Origin: an uncultured Clostridia bacterium
GTDB taxonomy: Bacteria; Bacillota; Clostridia; Christensenellales; Aristaeellaceae
Assembly (NCBI GenBank): GCA_946409855.1
Contig: CAMJXZ010000087.1
Span: forward strand, 1-10,622
DNA: 10,622 bases
Direction: 5' to 3'
A program made the translations under genes and the position numbers. Of the stretch, positions 1 through 5,713 are shown piece after piece (positions within the stretch are counted from its first letter, which is position 1; each line of letters begins with the position of its first letter). The notes beneath the pieces were generated by a model. It searched no databases and was not told the DNA's origin. It saw only the letters and a list, made by a program, of their open reading frames with translations.

Positions 1-1237
1 AGCTTTCTTCCTTCATGCCCAGCTCTTCGATGCGGCGCTGCAGGACGTCCAGCCGCTCCTCGCGCTGGCTGCCGCCCACGAGCTCGCCGATGCCGGGCAC
101 CAGGATATCCACCGCGGCGACGGTCTTCCCGTCGTCGTTCAGACGCATGTAGAAGGCCTTGATATCCTTGGGGTAGTTGTAGACGCAGACGGGGCGGCCG
201 AAGTGCTCCTCGGCCAGGTAGCGCTCGTGCTCGGTCTGCAGGTCCATCCCCCAGTGGACGGGATATTCGAACTTTTTGTCCGCCCCGGACAGGATGTCAA
301 TGGCGTCGGTATAGGTCACCCGGGCGAAGGGGCTGTCCTTGACGTGGTTCAGGCGCTCCAGCAGGTTCTTGTCCACAAACTGGTTGAGGAAGGCCAGTTC
401 TTCCGGCGCGTGCTCCATCACGTAGGAGATGATATAGCGGATCATGTCCTCCGCCAGGGCCATGTCGTCAAACAGGTCCGCGAAGGCGATCTCCGGCTCG
501 ATCATCCAGAATTCGGCGGCGTGGCGCTGGGTGTAGCTCTTTTCGGCGCGGAAGGTGGGGCCGAAGGTATAGACGTTGCGGAAAGCCGCGCAGAAGGTTT
601 CCACGTTCAGCTGGCCGGACACCGTGAGGCTGGTGGGCTTGCCGAAGAAATCCTGGGTGAAATCCACCTGCCCGTCCGGCGTTTTGGGCGGGTTGGCCGG
701 GTCCAGCGTGGTGACGCGGAACATCTCGCCCGCGCCCTCGGCGTCGCTGGTGGTGATCAGCGGGGTGTGGACGTAGACAAAATTCCTTTCCGCGAAGAAG
801 GCGTGGATCGCCTGGGCCGCCAGGGAACGGATGCGGAAGACGGCGTAGAAGGTGTTGGTGCGGGGGCGCAGGTGGGCCTGCGTGCGCAGGTACTCAAAGG
901 TGTGGCGCTTCTTCTGCAGCGGATAGTCCGGCGCGCAGAGGCCGACGACCGTCACATTTTCGGCCTGCACTTCAAAGGGCTGCTTGAGCTCGGGCGTGAG
1001 CCTGAGCTTCCCCTTCACCTCGATGGCGCTGCCCAGGGTGATCCTGGTGATCTCGGCGTAACCGGGCATATCGCCGCTGCAGACGACCTGGAGGTTCTTA
1101 AAGAAGGTGCCGTCGTTCAGCTCGATGAAGGCGAAGGCGTTGCTGGAGCGGACCGTGCGGACCCAGCCGGTCAAAGTGACGGAAGCGCCGTCTTCGGGCG
1201 TTTCCCGGTACAGCGTGCGGACAGAAATACTTTCCAT
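1..1237 (-). CDS. asnS: Asparaginyl-tRNA synthetase (3' end outside window)
   Basis: Class II aminoacyl-tRNA synthetase that charges tRNA-Asn with asparagine in the cytoplasm. Residues 1-105 form the N-terminal OB-fold anticodon-binding domain (GWVRTVR, F-x-x-LNDG). The catalytic core follows: HTPLITTSDAEGAGEMF near 157-173 (motif 1 region), FRAEKSYTQRHAAEFWMIEPE near 229-249 (motif 2) and GGSQREERLDVL near 388-399 (motif 3). The WMIEPE form and the insertion around 175-205 favour AsnRS over AspRS. 412 codons are visible; family members are about 460 residues, so roughly 50 C-terminal residues lie beyond the left edge. The ATG at 1237 is preceded by AGAAAGG; a nearby ATG at 1244 is out of frame. 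No T-box leader and no clear promoter were found upstream. The gene is separated from glcK by about 750 bases of repeats, so it is probably transcribed on its own. Confidence 0.97.
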   Translation of the reverse strand, partial: MESISVRTLYRETPEDGASVTLTGWVRTVRSSNAFAFIELNDGTFFKNLQVVCSGDMPGYAEITRITLGSAIEVKGKLRLTPELKQPFEVQAENVTVVGLCAPDYPLQKKRHTFEYLRTQAHLRPRTNTFYAVFRIRSLAAQAIHAFFAERNFVYVHTPLITTSDAEGAGEMFRVTTLDPANPPKTPDGQVDFTQDFFGKPTSLTVSGQLNVETFCAAFRNVYTFGPTFRAEKSYTQRHAAEFWMIEPEIAFADLFDDMALAEDMIRYIISYVMEHAPEELAFLNQFVDKNLLERLNHVKDSPFARVTYTDAIDILSGADKKFEYPVHWGMDLQTEHERYLAEEHFGRPVCVYNYPKDIKAFYMRLNDDGKTVAAVDILVPGIGELVGGSQREERLDVLQRRIEELGMKEES

Positions 1238-1346
1238 GTTGCATACGACCTTTCTGATGAATAGAGTACAGGGAGCAGGAAAACCGCTTTCCGGAGCGTA
1301 TCGCGCGGGATGTTTTTCGAATCATCCGGCGGGATGGGGCTGCAGC

Positions 1347-1417
1347 ATCCGGTATATCGGATTCAAAGACGGATTGTGAAATGATTTGGAAGACGAATCT
1401 TATCCGGAATATCGGAT
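1347..1417. promoter_or_regulatory. Pair of palindromic sites upstream of asnS
   Basis: Two 16-base near-identical sites, ATCCGGTATATCGGAT at 1347-1362 and ATCCGGAATATCGGAT at 1402-1417, lie 110-180 bases upstream of the asnS start. Each is an inverted repeat with half-sites ATCCG and CGGAT around six bases. They start 55 bases apart, about five helical turns. This would suit a dimeric regulator binding on one face of the helix, but no regulator gene is nearby, and RNA hairpins are equally possible. The sites are seen directly; the function is inferred. Confidence 0.4.
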
Positions 1418-1450
1418 CTTTTACAGAAGCTTAATATATTAGAAAGATGA

Positions 1451-1502
1451 ACCTCATCCGTCACGCCTTCGGCGCGACACCTTCCCCAACGGGGAAGGCT
1501 TT
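1451..1502 (+). repeat. Double-hairpin intergenic repeat R, copy 1
   Basis: This copy reads CCTCATCCG, then GCCTTCGGCGC as a small stem, then CTTCCCC-AACG-GGGAAGG as a second stem, then CTTTT. It is the reverse orientation of copies 2 and 3 and the same orientation as copy 4. The middle stem sequence differs from the other copies (CGCCTTCGGCG in place of CCGCTTCGCGG-type), but the outer CCTCATCC and CTTCCCC/GGGAAGG blocks are shared. It encodes nothing convincing. Confidence 0.75.
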
Positions 1503-1504
1503 TG

Positions 1505-1552
1505 GCTGCCTGCCCATCCTCGTAAAAAACAGCACACTGTGCTGTTTTCCAG
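1505..1552 (+). repeat. AAAA/TTTT hairpin module H, copy 1
   Basis: The hairpin at 1526-1548 has arms AAAACAGCAC and GTGCTGTTTT and loop ACT, with 10 perfect pairs. It is preceded by GCCTGCCCATCCTCG, which matches the start of the other H modules (GCCTGCC then TCCTCG or TCCTTCGG), and followed by CC. The downstream flank (AGGCAATGTG) departs from the CCGGGC flank of the other copies, so this copy is partial on that side. Confidence 0.6.
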
Positions 1553-1628
1553 GCAATGTGAATCCCCTGAGGAAAAGACTTTTGGCCTGCCAGTCCGTCC
1601 TTTGTTAAACAAACCCAGGACCTCCAAA

Positions 1629-1741
1629 AACCTTCCCCTATGGGGGCTGTGAGGGCCCGGAAAATGATCCGGTGGATCATTTTCACCGAACAGCGGGCTG
1701 GCAAGCCCCGGTGGTGGACCGCGCAGCGGGTCGGATGAGGT
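1629..1741 (-). repeat. Double-hairpin repeat R, copy 2 (interrupted)
   Basis: The left half is CCTTCCCC-TATG-GGGG at 1631-1645. The right half is GGTGGACCGCGCAGCGGG followed by TCGGATGAGG at about 1713-1740. Between them lies an H module in inverted orientation. Relative to copy 3 the element is otherwise almost identical, so the interruption looks like an insertion rather than a divergent element. Confidence 0.7.
1646..1711 (-). repeat. Hairpin module H, copy 2, inserted in repeat R
   Basis: The hairpin at 1661-1683 has arms AAAATGATCC and GGATCATTTT with loop GGT. Read on the minus strand, the flanks are CCGGGGCTTGCCAGCCCG, then TTCGGTG before the hairpin and CCGGGCCCTCA after it. These match H copy 3 (1936-1999) over nearly the whole length, while the six inner stem bases on each side differ and still pair. 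The ends fall at the tip of the R hairpin, consistent with insertion at a loop. Confidence 0.7.
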
Positions 1742-1754
1742 TTCATCTCACTAT

Positions 1755-1782
1755 TTCCCCGGACTGTTTTCCGGGCGCTCAG
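1755..1782 (+). repeat. Hairpin-less H remnant (first)
   Basis: The sequence CCCCGGACTG is followed directly by TTTTCCGGGCGCTCAG, which is the right-hand flank of the H module with the hairpin missing. The same arrangement recurs at 1904-1930 and 5621-5654. These are best read as deletion derivatives of H modules. Confidence 0.5.
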
Positions 1783-1842
1783 AGTTTCACTCCGGGGCCT
1801 AACTGGCCTGCCTTTTGTTAAACAAACCCAGGGTCCTACAAA

Positions 1843-1891
1843 AGCCTTCCCCTCTGGGGAAGGTGGACCGCGCAGCGGGCCGGATGAGGTT
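1843..1891 (-). repeat. Double-hairpin repeat R, copy 3 (intact)
   Basis: Read on the plus strand this is AGCCTTCCCC-TCTG-GGGAAGG, then TGGACCGCGCAGCGGGCC, then GGATGAGGT. The first stem pairs CCTTCCCC with GGGGAAGG; the second pairs CCGC with GCGG. It is the reverse complement of copy 4 near 5500, with only a few differences, and is the cleanest copy in the window. Confidence 0.8.
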
Positions 1892-1903
1892 CATCTCACT
1901 ATT

Positions 1904-1930
1904 TCCCCGGCCTGTTTTCCGGGCGCTCAG
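1904..1930 (+). repeat. Hairpin-less H remnant (second)
   Basis: CCCCGGCCTG joins directly to TTTTCCGGGCGCTCAG, so both H flanks are present but the hairpin is absent. It lies immediately before the full H module at 1936-1999, giving a degenerate tandem pair. Confidence 0.5.
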
Positions 1931-1935
1931 ACCCC

Positions 1936-1999
1936 CGGGGCCTGCCGGCCCGTCCTTCGGTGAAAACTGTCCACTGGACAGTTTTCCGGGCCCTCAGGA
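1936..1999 (+). repeat. Hairpin module H, copy 3
   Basis: The order is CGGGGCCTGCCGGCCCG, TCCTTCGGTG, a hairpin at 1963-1985 (arms AAAACTGTCC and GGACAGTTTT, loop ACT), then CCGGGCCCTCAGGA. The module runs up to the glcK 3' end, and its CCCTCA supplies the reverse complement of the glcK TGA stop. Confidence 0.7.
1963..1985 (-). terminator. Possible intrinsic terminator after glcK
   Basis: On the minus strand, eight bases after the glcK stop, there is a 10-pair stem (CTGTCC/GGACAG core) with a three-base loop, followed by TTTT. The stem begins with AAAA, so it could terminate transcription in either direction. The U-tract is short and the hairpin belongs to a repeat family, so terminator function is an inference. 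Confidence 0.45.
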
Positions 2000-2965
2000 C
2001 CCCATGACGCTGTCTTCCAGGGCCAGCTTGCCGATCATCGCGGCGCCGATCGTGCCGGCTTCGTTGCCCAGCTTCGCCAGGCAGATCTGGGAGTAGGGCA
2101 GCGTCTTGTACAGCAGATACCTGGGCACCTTTTCCCGCACCCGGTTCAGCAGGAAGTCCCCCGCGTGGCTGACGCCGCCGCCCAGGACGACCATGTCCGG
2201 GTCCAGGAAGGTGATGATGTTGTGGATGCTCATCGCCAGGAACTTGCAGTATTCGTCGAACACTTCCACCGCCGCCCGGTCGCCGGCCTTGGCCGCGTCG
2301 ATCACGGTCTTGGCGTTGATACGGTCCGGATCCCCTTCGGCCCGGCGGAGCATCAGGCTGTCCTGGTAGGTGACGCAGGCCTGCCTGGCCATGCGGATGA
2401 TGGCGGTGGCGCTGGTGTATTTTTCCATGCAGCCGTTGTTGCCGCAGTTGCATGGAACGCCGTTCATGTTGAGGATCATGTGGCCGATCTCGCTGCCGAT
2501 CCCGTGGGCGCCGGACCAGGGCCTGCCGTTGATCACGATGGCGCCGCCCACCCCTGTGCCCAGGGTGATGAAGACGGAGCTCTTGGCGTCCTTGGAGACG
2601 CCGGAAATGCTCTCGGCGTACCCGGCGACCGTGGCGTCGTTGTCGATGGCCACGGGCAGGTTGATGTACTTCTGCATCTCTTCCTTCAGCGGGATATTGT
2701 GCCACCCCAGGTTCGTGCAGAAAACCACGTTGCCGTCCCGGTCGGCGTAGCCCGGGATCCCGATGCCGATGGAGGCCAGGTCGTCGATGGTGAGCTTGGC
2801 GTTGTTGGCCGCCTGCATGACGCAGCCCGCCATATCCCGCACGATGTCCTGATACGGGCGGGACGCGAGCGTTTTGGCGTAGGCCTGCGACAGGATCTTC
2901 CCGGTCCCGTCGACGATGCCGGCTTTGATGTTGGTGCCCCCCAGGTCAATTCCGACGTAATACAT
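1994..2965 (-). CDS. glcK: ROK-family glucokinase
   Basis: ATP-dependent phosphorylation of glucose to glucose 6-phosphate in the cytoplasm. The 323-residue length is typical of ROK kinases. Visible motifs are the N-terminal phosphate loop DLGGTNIKAG at 7-16, the catalytic segment AIDNDA around 106-111 (Asp110 the likely base), the second ATP-binding segment LGTGVGGA at 135-142, and the ROK signature with GSEIGH at 157-162. The zinc cluster CNCGNNGCME gives Cys172, Cys174 and Cys179, to be completed by His162. FLDPDMVVLGGGV is the adenosine-site region. Strong similarity to Bacillota glucokinases makes glucose the best guess, but ROK paralogues act on other hexoses. The ATG at 2965 follows GGGAGG and lies 16 bases after hprK, so the two are co-transcribed. 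The stop codon falls in repeat module H. Confidence 0.93.
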   Translation of the reverse strand: MYYVGIDLGGTNIKAGIVDGTGKILSQAYAKTLASRPYQDIVRDMAGCVMQAANNAKLTIDDLASIGIGIPGYADRDGNVVFCTNLGWHNIPLKEEMQKYINLPVAIDNDATVAGYAESISGVSKDAKSSVFITLGTGVGGAIVINGRPWSGAHGIGSEIGHMILNMNGVPCNCGNNGCMEKYTSATAIIRMARQACVTYQDSLMLRRAEGDPDRINAKTVIDAAKAGDRAAVEVFDEYCKFLAMSIHNIITFLDPDMVVLGGGVSHAGDFLLNRVREKVPRYLLYKTLPYSQICLAKLGNEAGTIGAAMIGKLALEDSVMGS

Positions 2966-2981
2966 GATGATGCCCTCCCGT

Positions 2982-3914
2982 TTATGCTGTAGGTTCGGTC
3001 CCCTTCTGGGTAATCATATCGTTCAGCCGCCGGTCCAGCTCCTGGGCGGCGGAATACCCCATCCGCTTGAGGCTCAGGTTCCGGGCGGTCACCTCGATGA
3101 CCACCGCCAGGTTCCTGCCGGGACGGACCGGCAGCACCACTTCCGGAAGGCGGACCCCCATGATGCTGGTGTACCGGTCCTGGACGCCCAGGCGCTCATA
3201 GGCCTTTTTCTCCTGCCAGAGCTCCAGGTGGATCACCAGGTCGATGGACTTGGTGCGCAGCACCGCGCCGATGCCGAACATGGCCCGGATGTCGATGATC
3301 CCGATGCCGCGGATCTCCATGAAGTGGCGGATGGTCTCCGGCGCTTCCCCTGTCAGGCGGTTTTCGTTGACGCGGCGGATGTCCACCACGTCGTCCGCCA
3401 CCAGCTGGTGGCCGCGCTTGACCAGCTCCAGGGCGGCCTCGCTTTTCCCTACGCCGCTTTCCCCGGTCAGCAGCACGCCGATCCCGTAAACGTCCAGCAG
3501 GACGCCGTGCACCGTGGAACGGGGCGCCAGCTCCCGGCTCAGGTAGTTGATGGCGTTGACGGAAAAGCGGGTGGTGACCCAGTCCGTCCCGTAGATCGGC
3601 ACGTCGTGCTCCTCCGCCAGGGCCTTCATCTCATCCGGCGGACGCATCCCGCGGCAGATGATGATGCAGGGAATCGGGTAGGTGAAATACTTCTGAAGGC
3701 GCTCCAGGCGGACATTGTCCTCCAGCTCGTCCAGATAGCTCATCTCCACCTTGCCGATGACCTGCGGCCGCTCGTAGGCGAAATGGGCGTAATAGCCCGC
3801 CAGCTGCATCCCGGGGCGGTTCAGTTCCGCGGAGGCGAAATCGAAGGTCTTCCGCCCGGACGGAGACAGGACGGAAAGATTCAGTTCCCGGACAAAATCA
3901 TCTGCGGAAATCAT
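2982..3914 (-). CDS. hprK: HPr kinase/phosphorylase
   Basis: Bifunctional enzyme that phosphorylates and dephosphorylates Ser46 of HPr, controlling carbon catabolite repression in Gram-positive bacteria. At 310 residues it has the standard length. Residues 1-130 are the N-terminal domain. His136 in STVHG is the conserved histidine; GESGVGKS at 151-158 is the Walker A loop; LVADDVV at 171-177 carries the conserved acidic pair; and MEIRGIGIIDI at 199-209 is the family signature. LPVRPGRN lies toward the C-terminus. The ATG at 3914 is preceded by AAGGAG at normal spacing; another ATG just upstream is out of frame. The gene starts 18 bases after the capA-like stop, and glcK follows 16 bases after its own stop, so control of HPr and glucose phosphorylation are on one transcript. 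Confidence 0.97.
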   Translation of the reverse strand: MISADDFVRELNLSVLSPSGRKTFDFASAELNRPGMQLAGYYAHFAYERPQVIGKVEMSYLDELEDNVRLERLQKYFTYPIPCIIICRGMRPPDEMKALAEEHDVPIYGTDWVTTRFSVNAINYLSRELAPRSTVHGVLLDVYGIGVLLTGESGVGKSEAALELVKRGHQLVADDVVDIRRVNENRLTGEAPETIRHFMEIRGIGIIDIRAMFGIGAVLRTKSIDLVIHLELWQEKKAYERLGVQDRYTSIMGVRLPEVVLPVRPGRNLAVVIEVTARNLSLKRMGYSAAQELDRRLNDMITQKGTEPTA

Positions 3915-3932
3915 GCATCCGCGCTCCTTTCC

Positions 3933-5219
3933 TTATTTCGCCCTGGCGGGGACAAACTCCTGCAGCGCCCCGACCCCTTCTTCGTAGCCGTTCAGCAGAT
4001 AGGGCGCCTTGGTATCGTACAGCACCTCTTCGATGGCGCCGGCGGCGTCCGCCCCCAGCACCGCGTATGGCTGGTAATAATTCACGTTCTCATCCTCGGA
4101 CAGGCGGCAGGGAATCAGGTTCGCCCGGCTGCCCAGGAAGACGCCGTTTTCGTCAAAGGAAAGGGCGTAGGAAAGGATCATCGTGTACTTGACCGATTTG
4201 GCGACGCCTTTGCGGGTGGTGTTCAGGCGGGCGTTGCCGCCGAAGACGAAGTTGCCCAGGGAATAATACACCGGCACGCCTTCCACCACGCCGTAGCCCT
4301 GCAGGCAGTGGGGGTGGTGGCCGATCACCAGGTCGCAGCCGTAGCGGATGAAGGCCCGGGCCAGCCCCAGCTGGTAATCGTCGTGGCGCTTGTCGTACTC
4401 CACGCCCCCGTGCATGATGCCGATGATGGCGCTGCAGTTCTGGTCCCTGAGTTCCTTCATCGCCTTCTGGATCACCCCCAGGTTATTCCAGAAAAAGGAG
4501 ATGTAGGCGCTGATAAAGCCGATGCGGATGCCGTCCTTTTCGTACACGAAGGTCTGGGACCCGTACTCCGAGCAGGCAAACCAGGGGATGTTCTGTTCGT
4601 TCAGGACGCGGACGGTATCCTCATAGCCGGGGGTGCCGTAATCCCCGATGTGGTTGTTGGCCAGGGACACGGCCTCCACGCTGCCGGCCTTGAGCACCTC
4701 CGCCATGCTTTCGTCCCCGCGGAAGCTGTAGGTTTTCTTGGGGACGGTGTAGTAGCCGTCGTTGGTGTTGTGCAGGGTGCCCTCAAAGTTGGCCACCGTC
4801 AGGTCGTCCTGCTCCAGGATGTGCTGCACCCGGTAAAAGGGGTAATCCGCCCCGTACTTCTTCACGTATTCCTCGATGGTGTTGTCCTTGCCGTGGTCCG
4901 TCTCGTGGCAGGCCAGGGTGCAGTCCCCCAGGAAATTGATGACGATCTTGGAAGCCTCGTCTTTTTCCTCCGGGAAGACGGCGCGGATATCGTGATAATA
5001 CTGCGTATCGTCCACAAACTCCCCGGTGCCGTCCGCCCCGTGGGCGTTTTCGACGGCCTCCCGCGCGAAATGGAGCAGCGGCAGCAGGTCGTCCTCCACC
5101 GGCTCTTCCAGTACCACCACGCCCGGCAGATCCGGCGGATCCCCCAGCGCGATGCCGCTCAGCAGCACCGTCAGGCAGATCAGTGCCAGCCCCGCTTTCA
5201 GCCGTCGTGTTTTCCTCAC
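3933..5219 (-). CDS. CapA-family secreted metallophosphoesterase-like protein
   Basis: Related to the CapA/PgsA (YwtB) proteins linked to poly-gamma-glutamate synthesis, whose fold is that of calcineurin-like phosphoesterases. The 428-residue product has a signal sequence at about 1-26 (MRKTRR then a hydrophobic stretch), so it is exported. Family motifs in order are FLGDC at 96-100, NFEG at 144-147, LANNHIGDYG at 186-195, MHGGVEY at 269-275, IGHHPH at 299-304 and YSLGNFVFG at 319-327. His270, His301/302/304 and Asn188/189 are likely metal ligands. The usual GD-x-M and MHWG forms are here GDC and MHGG. No capB or capC partner lies next to it, so a capsule role is not supported by context. It begins at GTG, 10 bases after GGAGG, and is the first gene of the capA-like/hprK/glcK operon. 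Confidence 0.85.
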   Translation of the reverse strand: MRKTRRLKAGLALICLTVLLSGIALGDPPDLPGVVVLEEPVEDDLLPLLHFAREAVENAHGADGTGEFVDDTQYYHDIRAVFPEEKDEASKIVINFLGDCTLACHETDHGKDNTIEEYVKKYGADYPFYRVQHILEQDDLTVANFEGTLHNTNDGYYTVPKKTYSFRGDESMAEVLKAGSVEAVSLANNHIGDYGTPGYEDTVRVLNEQNIPWFACSEYGSQTFVYEKDGIRIGFISAYISFFWNNLGVIQKAMKELRDQNCSAIIGIMHGGVEYDKRHDDYQLGLARAFIRYGCDLVIGHHPHCLQGYGVVEGVPVYYSLGNFVFGGNARLNTTRKGVAKSVKYTMILSYALSFDENGVFLGSRANLIPCRLSEDENVNYYQPYAVLGADAAGAIEEVLYDTKAPYLLNGYEEGVGALQEFVPARAK

Positions 5220-5259
5220 CTGCGCAAGCCTCCGTACGTAAATAAATGCTCAGAGTAGT

Positions 5260-5288
5260 ATTGTACTCGTTTTGATCCGCAATGTCAA
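5260..5288 (-). promoter_or_regulatory. Promoter of the capA-like/hprK/glcK operon
   Basis: On the minus strand there is a perfect -35 TTGACA (5283-5288), a 17-base spacer and -10 TACAAT (5260-5265), one mismatch from consensus. Transcription would start near 5253, giving a leader of about 33 bases that includes GGAGG before the GTG at 5219. The assignment to the housekeeping sigma factor follows from these matches. Confidence 0.85.
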
Positions 5289-5370
5289 ACGAAAGAGAAG
5301 GAATTTACGCGGGGCCCGCAACATTCAGCCGCGGTGCGGAAGATACCGCGCTTGTTTGTCCGTGCAGGGG

Positions 5371-5398
5371 GATCAGGAGGGAACCCTCCCTCCTGGTC
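5371..5398. other. Strong 12-pair hairpin in the 5289-5713 intergenic region
   Basis: The arms are GATCAGGAGGGA (5371-5382) and TCCCTCCTGGTC (5387-5398), with loop ACCC and one G-T pair. Neither side has a T-run, so it is not a standard intrinsic terminator. It lies upstream of the operon promoter, outside the predicted leader. The rest of 5289-5470 shows nothing coding that I can support. Confidence 0.6.
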
Positions 5399-5479
5399 GT
5401 CCATGATGAGGCAGTTTATAAGGAAACGAGGACAGCGCGCTGTATGCATCGGGGACGTACGGGAAGGATGAGGGGAGAA

Positions 5480-5526
5480 ACCTCATCCGGCCCGCTTCGC
5501 GGTCCACCTTTCCCATAGGGGAAGGC
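5480..5526 (+). repeat. Double-hairpin repeat R, copy 4
   Basis: The sequence runs ACCTCATCCGGCCCGC, TTCGCGGTCC, then CCTTTCCC-ATAG-GGGAAGG, then CT. It is nearly the reverse complement of copy 3 at 1843-1891, about 3.6 kb away, which shows that the element is dispersed in both orientations. Confidence 0.75.
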
Positions 5527-5556
5527 TGATCATCTGGCCTGTTTCGCAGTCCACCG

Positions 5557-5622
5557 CCGGAGCCTGCCGGCCTGTCCTCGCTGAAAACAGGCAACTGGCC
5601 TGATTTCCGGGCGCTGCGGACC
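5557..5622 (+). repeat. Hairpin module H, copy 4 (imperfect stem)
   Basis: The flanks GAGCCTGCCGGCCTG, TCCTCGCTG and TTTCCGGGCGCTGCGGACC match the other modules. The hairpin at 5584-5606 has arms AAAACAGGCA and GGCCTGATTT with loop ACT and two mismatches. It is the only full copy whose stem has decayed. GGCCTG occurs on both sides of the first stem arm. On the minus strand it could act as a weak terminator for the operon ending at 5714 (CAGGC/GCCTG followed by TTTT). Confidence 0.6.
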
Positions 5623-5654
5623 TACCGGCCTGTTTTCCGGACGCTGCGGACCCC
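5621..5654 (+). repeat. Hairpin-less H remnant (third)
   Basis: CCTACCGGCCTG joins directly to TTTTCCGGACGCTGCGGACC. The flanks equal those of the adjacent H copy 4, with the hairpin missing. It is followed by CCCC-AGT-GGGG and AGGGCTTTC (5651-5670), which resembles the right end of an R element. Confidence 0.5.
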
Positions 5655-5713
5655 AGTGGGGAGGGCTTTCGGAGCCTGCCGGTTTACAAGATCTCCCGTC
5701 ACCAGGCCGTCCC

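Larger units (their letters stand above)
1585..1800. repeat. Tandem intergenic block, first unit (with insertion)
   Basis: This unit and 1806-1940 are a direct duplication. Both run GCCTGCC, TTTGTTAAACAAACCCAGG, CCTTCCCC, GTGGACCGCGCAGCGGG, CGGATGAGGT, TCATCTCACTATTTCCCCGG, CTGTTTTCCGGGCGCTCAG and CCGGGGCCT. The first unit carries about 65 extra bases (1646-1711) inside its R element, which the second lacks. The shared TTTGTTAAACAAA is itself an inverted repeat. Confidence 0.75.
1806..1940. repeat. Tandem intergenic block, second unit
   Basis: This is the uninterrupted counterpart of 1585-1800. It contains TTTGTTAAACAAACCCAGG at 1813-1832, an intact R element and a hairpin-less H remnant, then runs into H copy 3. 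It shows what the first unit looked like before the H insertion. Confidence 0.75.

Noticed and set aside
203..1264. 353-codon plus-strand open frame.
   Set aside because: It is antisense to asnS, which shows all class II motifs.
1363..1746. 127-codon minus-strand open frame between asnS and glcK.
   Set aside because: It runs through both repeat families, has no good ribosome binding site, and its composition is not protein-like.
1861..1880. AGGTGGACCGCG resembles the T-box antiterminator core upstream of a tRNA synthetase gene.
   Set aside because: It lies on the wrong strand for asnS, lacks the base between TGG and ACC, and belongs to repeat R; no specifier stem is seen.
1441..1990. Possible CRISPR array because of repeated palindromic blocks.
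   Set aside because: Repeat units are irregular in length and orientation, spacing is not uniform, and no cas genes are present.
1815..2096. 93-codon plus-strand open frame.
   Set aside because: It is made of repeats and the antisense of the glcK 3' end.
2964..5258. 764-codon plus-strand open frame.
   Set aside because: It is antisense to hprK and the capA-like gene, both clearly real; high GC keeps the opposite frame open.
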